Part shown: positions 61,080 through 64,000 of the stretch, piece by piece
How the letters are laid out: each line of letters opens with the position of its first letter
How positions within the stretch are numbered: position 1 is the stretch's first letter
DNA from: Variovorax sp. UMC13
GTDB taxonomy: Bacteria; Pseudomonadota; Gammaproteobacteria; Burkholderiales; Burkholderiaceae_C
NCBI RefSeq assembly: GCF_014170375.1
Contig: NZ_LZZW01000018.1
Location: 62,001 to 126,000 of the forward strand
Reading direction: 5' to 3'
DNA: 64,000 nucleotides
Translations under genes and position numbers: made by a program
The notes under the pieces: model-generated
Told to the model about the DNA's origin: nothing
The model's database searches: none
The model's input: only the letters and a program-made list of their open reading frames with translations

Positions 61080-62285
61080 TCATTCGTTGCATATGCCGTA
61101 GAAGAGCGGCTTCAGGTAGAGCGTGAGCGCTTCGCTCTTCTGGGAGCCGGGCACCCATCGGTCCAGCGTCATGGCGCCGTTGATCATCCCGACCACCATC
61201 CAGGCCGCGATGGCCTGGTGCGTGGGGCGCAGCGAGCCGTCCATCATGCCGGTGGCCAGGAAGTCCATGACCGTCTGCGTGAGCTGGCGCAGCGGCTGCA
61301 CCTGGTCGTAGAACTGGCTGAGGTTCGAGAGCTCGGTCCAGGCGGTGATGCGCAGCAAGGGCCCGCGCGGCGAGAAATGGTGGCTGACCAGCGAGCGCGC
61401 CAGTGCGGCCAGCTTGTCCCCACCCGTGCCTTCGCCGCTCAGCGCGGCCGCCTGCATGCCCTCGACCACCGCCAGCGTGCGGCTCACGCATTCGGCGAAC
61501 AGGTCGTCCTTGCTCGGGATGTGGTGATAGAAGGAGCCCTTGGTCACGCTCATGCGCGCCGAGATCCGGTCGATCGACGCGCCGTTGTAGCCCACCTCGT
61601 TGACCAGGCCGATCGCCGCCGCGAGGAAGCCGGGGTTCGAGGGCTCGGGCAGGCTGATCGAGGACACGCGCTGGTCCAGCTCGGTCGGCGCCCACACCGT
61701 GCCGGGCGCGACCAGGCCGTTGATCAGCACGTCGCACATGTAGGCGGCCACGCGTTCGTAGGAAGAAACGCTGAAGTTGGGCAGCCAGGTGCGGGTCCAC
61801 AAGGTGGAGGTCAGCAGCAGGTGCGTGCGCGCGTTCAGCGACATCCGGTTCTCGGAGGTGACCGGGCCGGTGGCCAGCAGGCTGCGCACGCGCCGGAACA
61901 TGTCGCTGTAGCCCGAGAAGATGATCTTGGTGTACGAGGCGTCGAGCTCGCCCACGTCGCGGAAGGACATCATGGCCGGATAGCGGCCCTCGGTGGCGGC
62001 GGCGACCCTCTTCCAGCGCTCCATCACGAACCGGGTCACGCGCTCCTCGGGCGTGGCGGCCGTAGCGCACTGGCTGGCGATCGTCGAGATGGTGCTGGTC
62101 GTGTGCATCAGGCACTCGAAGACCAGGTCTTCCTTCTTCTTGAAGTAGTAGGTGATGCTGTTGGTGCTCAGCCCCACCTGCGTCGCCACTTCCGCGAGCG
62201 TCGTGCCCTTGAGGCCGTTCTCGTCGAACAGCTTGGCCGCGGCATCGAGGATGGCCTCGCGCTTTTGTTTGTAGCGTCCCGTCAT
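61080..62285 (-). CDS. Double-length TetR-family regulator (two fused TetR units)
   Basis: From ATG 62285 the protein has 401 residues, twice the usual TetR length. The first helix-turn-helix reads TLAEVATQVGLSTNSITYYF (about residues 29-48). A second, diverged one, SIDRISARMSVTKGSFYHH, lies near residue 240, and each is followed by its own ligand-type helical domain. One chain would thus mimic a TetR dimer. It is convergent with the Dpp/Pim/porin operon and is the best candidate for its acyl-CoA-responsive repressor. Confidence 0.85.
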   Translation of the reverse strand: MTGRYKQKREAILDAAAKLFDENGLKGTTLAEVATQVGLSTNSITYYFKKKEDLVFECLMHTTSTISTIASQCATAATPEERVTRFVMERWKRVAAATEGRYPAMMSFRDVGELDASYTKIIFSGYSDMFRRVRSLLATGPVTSENRMSLNARTHLLLTSTLWTRTWLPNFSVSSYERVAAYMCDVLINGLVAPGTVWAPTELDQRVSSISLPEPSNPGFLAAAIGLVNEVGYNGASIDRISARMSVTKGSFYHHIPSKDDLFAECVSRTLAVVEGMQAAALSGEGTGGDKLAALARSLVSHHFSPRGPLLRITAWTELSNLSQFYDQVQPLRQLTQTVMDFLATGMMDGSLRPTHQAIAAWMVVGMINGAMTLDRWVPGSQKSEALTLYLKPLFYGICNE

Positions 62286-62438
62286 GCGGTCGCCGGCTTC
62301 AGCGGATGGTGAGTGCATGGTCGCGAGTGGAGGGCGTGGCGGTCGGATGCCGGCTGCTGCGGCGGCGGCGGTGAGGCGGCATTCTAGGGGCGCCGCCGCG
62401 GGCCGCCTGGGGAAGGGGATGCGCAGCGATGGCCGGCC

Positions 62439-63113
62439 TCAGGCATGCGAGGGGTGGCGCGGCGCGGCCGCGTAGGCGCGCCATGCGCCCTGCGGCGCGA
62501 TGGGCTGGCAGCCCAGCAGGTCCATCACCGCCCGCAGCCAGGGCGGCTGCTCGCGCGTGCAGACCGTGATCGGGTGCGGCAGGTGCGAGCGCTGCGAGGC
62601 CAGGTGGGCGAAGTGCGACGCGTACTCGGGCGGCCGTGCATCGGTGGCGAGCTCGGCGATGGCGAAGGGGTCGGGCGGAGCGGGCTGGGTGGTGTCGACC
62701 AGCGGGATGTAGGGGGTGGAGGCGCTGCAGGTGCCGGCCATGCCGGGGCCGTCGAGCAGGAGGGCGCCGAGCACGAGCTCGGGTCGACCACCGGCGATGA
62801 GCAGGGCGATGTAGGCGCCCAGGCCGCGGCCGCAGACGGTGGCGGGGCCGAGGTGTGCGAGGGCGATGTCGACGTCGCCCATGAGGACCTCGCAGCTGTA
62901 GCCGCCGCCGGCGGGGATGGAGGATTGTCCGTGGCCGGTGAAGTCGAGGGCGTGGACGGCACCGGGCCAGCCCTCGTGGGTGAAGGCGGGGTGTGCGGCG
63001 TGGGACTCGCCCAGGCCGTGCAGCAGCAGCAGGGGGTGGGCGTCGGGCTGCGTGGCGGGGCGCAGCTGGTGCAGGGCCAGGCGGATGCGACCGTGCGCGA
63101 GGAACTCGGTCAT
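62439..63113 (-). CDS. Alpha/beta-hydrolase-fold protein lacking nucleophile (copy 2)
   Basis: This 224-residue protein starts at ATG 63113, overlapping the stop of the upstream hydrolase (ATGA). It repeats copy 1 almost exactly over residues 3-172 and shares the GRGLG elbow with Gly97 at the nucleophile position. The last 45 residues differ from copy 1. Its partner is an ordinary alpha/beta hydrolase, whereas copy 1 is coupled to an MFS transporter. Confidence 0.75.
   Translation of the reverse strand: MTEFLAHGRIRLALHQLRPATQPDAHPLLLLHGLGESHAAHPAFTHEGWPGAVHALDFTGHGQSSIPAGGGYSCEVLMGDVDIALAHLGPATVCGRGLGAYIALLIAGGRPELVLGALLLDGPGMAGTCSASTPYIPLVDTTQPAPPDPFAIAELATDARPPEYASHFAHLASQRSHLPHPITVCTREQPPWLRAVMDLLGCQPIAPQGAWRAYAAAPRHPSHA
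62609..63112. repeat. Direct repeat, copy 2 (with 45161-45664)
   Basis: This is the partner of 45161-45664 in the same orientation. The mismatches are scattered single bases, and similarity stops abruptly at both ends. Confidence 0.9.
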
Positions 63114-64000
63114 GGGCGAAGCAGGAAGTCGGTGACGAGCTCGGCGGTTTCGCGCGGGCGCTCGATGTGGATGAAATGCCCGGTGTCGGGCATCGCGATG
63201 CCGCGCGCCGAAGGAGGCAGGTAGGGCGCGAGGTCCTCGAGGTGGCAGTCCCAGCCCATGGGTTCGTCGACCGTGCTGAAGAGCGCCAGCAGCGGCACCG
63301 GGAAGCCGGGCAGCCGGTCGGTCATCCAGCGCGAGCGCATGGCACCGAAGCCGCCGGGCCGGATGGCCGGGTCGAGCTTCCAGCGCCAGCCTTCGGCATC
63401 GTGCTGCGCGCCCTGCGTGACCAGGTAGCACAGCCATTCATGGCTCAACCGCGGGTTCATGCGCGCGCGGCGGCGCGCGATCTCCTGCAGCGGCGAGGGC
63501 TTGCGCGCGGCCGAGCCGGCCGTGTGGCGATGGGCCAGCCAGCTGCTGATGATCTCGGGCGACATGTAGCGCCGCTCGTGCATCGCGGTGTCGGGGTGCG
63601 GGCTGCGAAAGGGCATGCCGTCGATGCACGCGAAGCGCGTGAAGCGGTGCGGCAGCGCCTCGATGGCATGGATCAGCAGCGAGCCGCCCTTGCTGTGGCC
63701 GATCACCGGCATCGGCTGGCGGGTGATCGAATCGGCCACCGTCAGCAGGTCGCGCTCGTCGGCGACCCAGCCGTAGAGCGCCGCATGCGAGGAGTCGCCA
63801 TGGCCGCGCTGGTCGTAGGCCACCACGCGGAAGCCGGCGTCGGCGATCAGCGGCGCGAACACGTCGAAGGTGCGCGCGAAGTCGAGCGCGCCATGCACCA
63901 GCAGCACCGGGGGGGCGTCGGGCGCCCCCCATTCATAGCAGGCCAGGCTCACGCCGTGGGCGTCGACACGGCGTTGCCGGTCGGGCGCGCGGGCGCCCGG
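63110..64000 (-). CDS. Alpha/beta hydrolase (partial, runs off window)
   Basis: At least 297 residues are visible; the frame is open to the window edge. A GTG at 63952 lies inside a typical N-terminal run (RRVDAHGVSLACYEWG), so the true start is probably beyond 64000. Canonical motifs are complete: LLVHGALDF, YDQRGHGDSS, the nucleophile Ser in GHSKGG, Asp in FSTVDEPMG, and His in DTGHFIHIE. It is translated with the nucleophile-less protein encoded next. The substrate is unknown. Confidence 0.8.
   Translation of the reverse strand, partial: PGARAPDRQRRVDAHGVSLACYEWGAPDAPPVLLVHGALDFARTFDVFAPLIADAGFRVVAYDQRGHGDSSHAALYGWVADERDLLTVADSITRQPMPVIGHSKGGSLLIHAIEALPHRFTRFACIDGMPFRSPHPDTAMHERRYMSPEIISSWLAHRHTAGSAARKPSPLQEIARRRARMNPRLSHEWLCYLVTQGAQHDAEGWRWKLDPAIRPGGFGAMRSRWMTDRLPGFPVPLLALFSTVDEPMGWDCHLEDLAPYLPPSARGIAMPDTGHFIHIERPRETAELVTDFLLRP

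Noticed and set aside
63952..63954. GTG at 63952 as start of the last hydrolase
   Set aside because: Homology-like N-terminal residues continue in frame upstream to the window edge, so the start is probably outside.
1..64000. CRISPR arrays, rRNA genes and intact insertion sequences
   Set aside because: I saw no regularly spaced repeats, no rRNA signatures and no transposase motifs with terminal inverted repeats.

Overview
The window is high-GC, densely packed DNA of a betaproteobacterium. The gene families (Wsp surface-sensing operon, pimeloyl-type beta-oxidation operon, Gram-negative porin, many LysR regulators and ABC importers) fit Burkholderiales, probably Comamonadaceae such as Variovorax. 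That placement is inference from gene content; no rRNA or other marker is present.

Left part, 1-14.5 kb: the right end of a tailed prophage. Overlapping genes encode tail-tip proteins, a J-like central tail protein, a tail-fibre-associated protein and a pectate-lyase-fold tailspike. A DUF6602 nuclease-like cargo gene follows, then a complete lysis cassette (membrane protein, holin, M15 endolysin, i-spanin, o-spanin), a D12-class adenine methyltransferase, and a umuDC operon on the opposite strand. A perfect LexA box straddles the predicted umuD start codon. The prophage-chromosome junction probably lies at about 14.22-14.49 kb, next to an orphan terminator.

14.7-28.7 kb: accessory catabolism. 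A COG0523 metallochaperone sits downstream of two gene remnants (a hydroxyisobutyrate-dehydrogenase-type oxidoreductase and an amidohydrolase) joined by a deletion, and of an intact CocE/NonD hydrolase. Next is a minus-strand operon for CoA-dependent aromatic acid breakdown (SDR, aryl-AMP ligase, amidohydrolase, 3-oxoadipyl-CoA-type thiolase, enoyl-CoA hydratase, outer-membrane channel) with a divergent LysR gene. A lipoprotein/secreted-protein pair of unknown role and a second LysR gene follow. The cocE promoter and the lipoprotein promoter carry the same operator at the same spacing, so they look like one regulon.

29.0-37.3 kb: a complete wspABCDEFR operon, a surface-sensing chemosensory pathway ending in the diguanylate cyclase WspR. 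The WspR allosteric inhibition site is degenerate.

37.3-45.8 kb: a FadR-type GntR repressor with two operator-like palindromes diverges from an operon of RidA, a polar amino acid ABC importer, a DoeB-like deacylase and an EutB-like PLP lyase. This reads as uptake, deacylation and elimination of an N-acyl hydroxy- or diamino acid. A convergent MFS transporter follows, coupled to an alpha/beta-hydrolase-fold protein without a nucleophile.

46-61 kb: a long plus-strand operon preceded by a strong sigma-70-like promoter and a 39-codon leader ORF. It encodes a Dpp-type ABC importer, an acyl-CoA ligase, a thiolase, a FadB-like bifunctional enzyme and two acyl-CoA dehydrogenases matching the pimFABCD arrangement, then a porin. 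Its likely regulator is a convergent double-length protein made of two fused TetR units.

The right edge holds a second, nearly identical copy of the nucleophile-less hydrolase gene in direct orientation, coupled to a normal alpha/beta hydrolase that runs off the window. The two copies bracket the 46-62 kb catabolic island.
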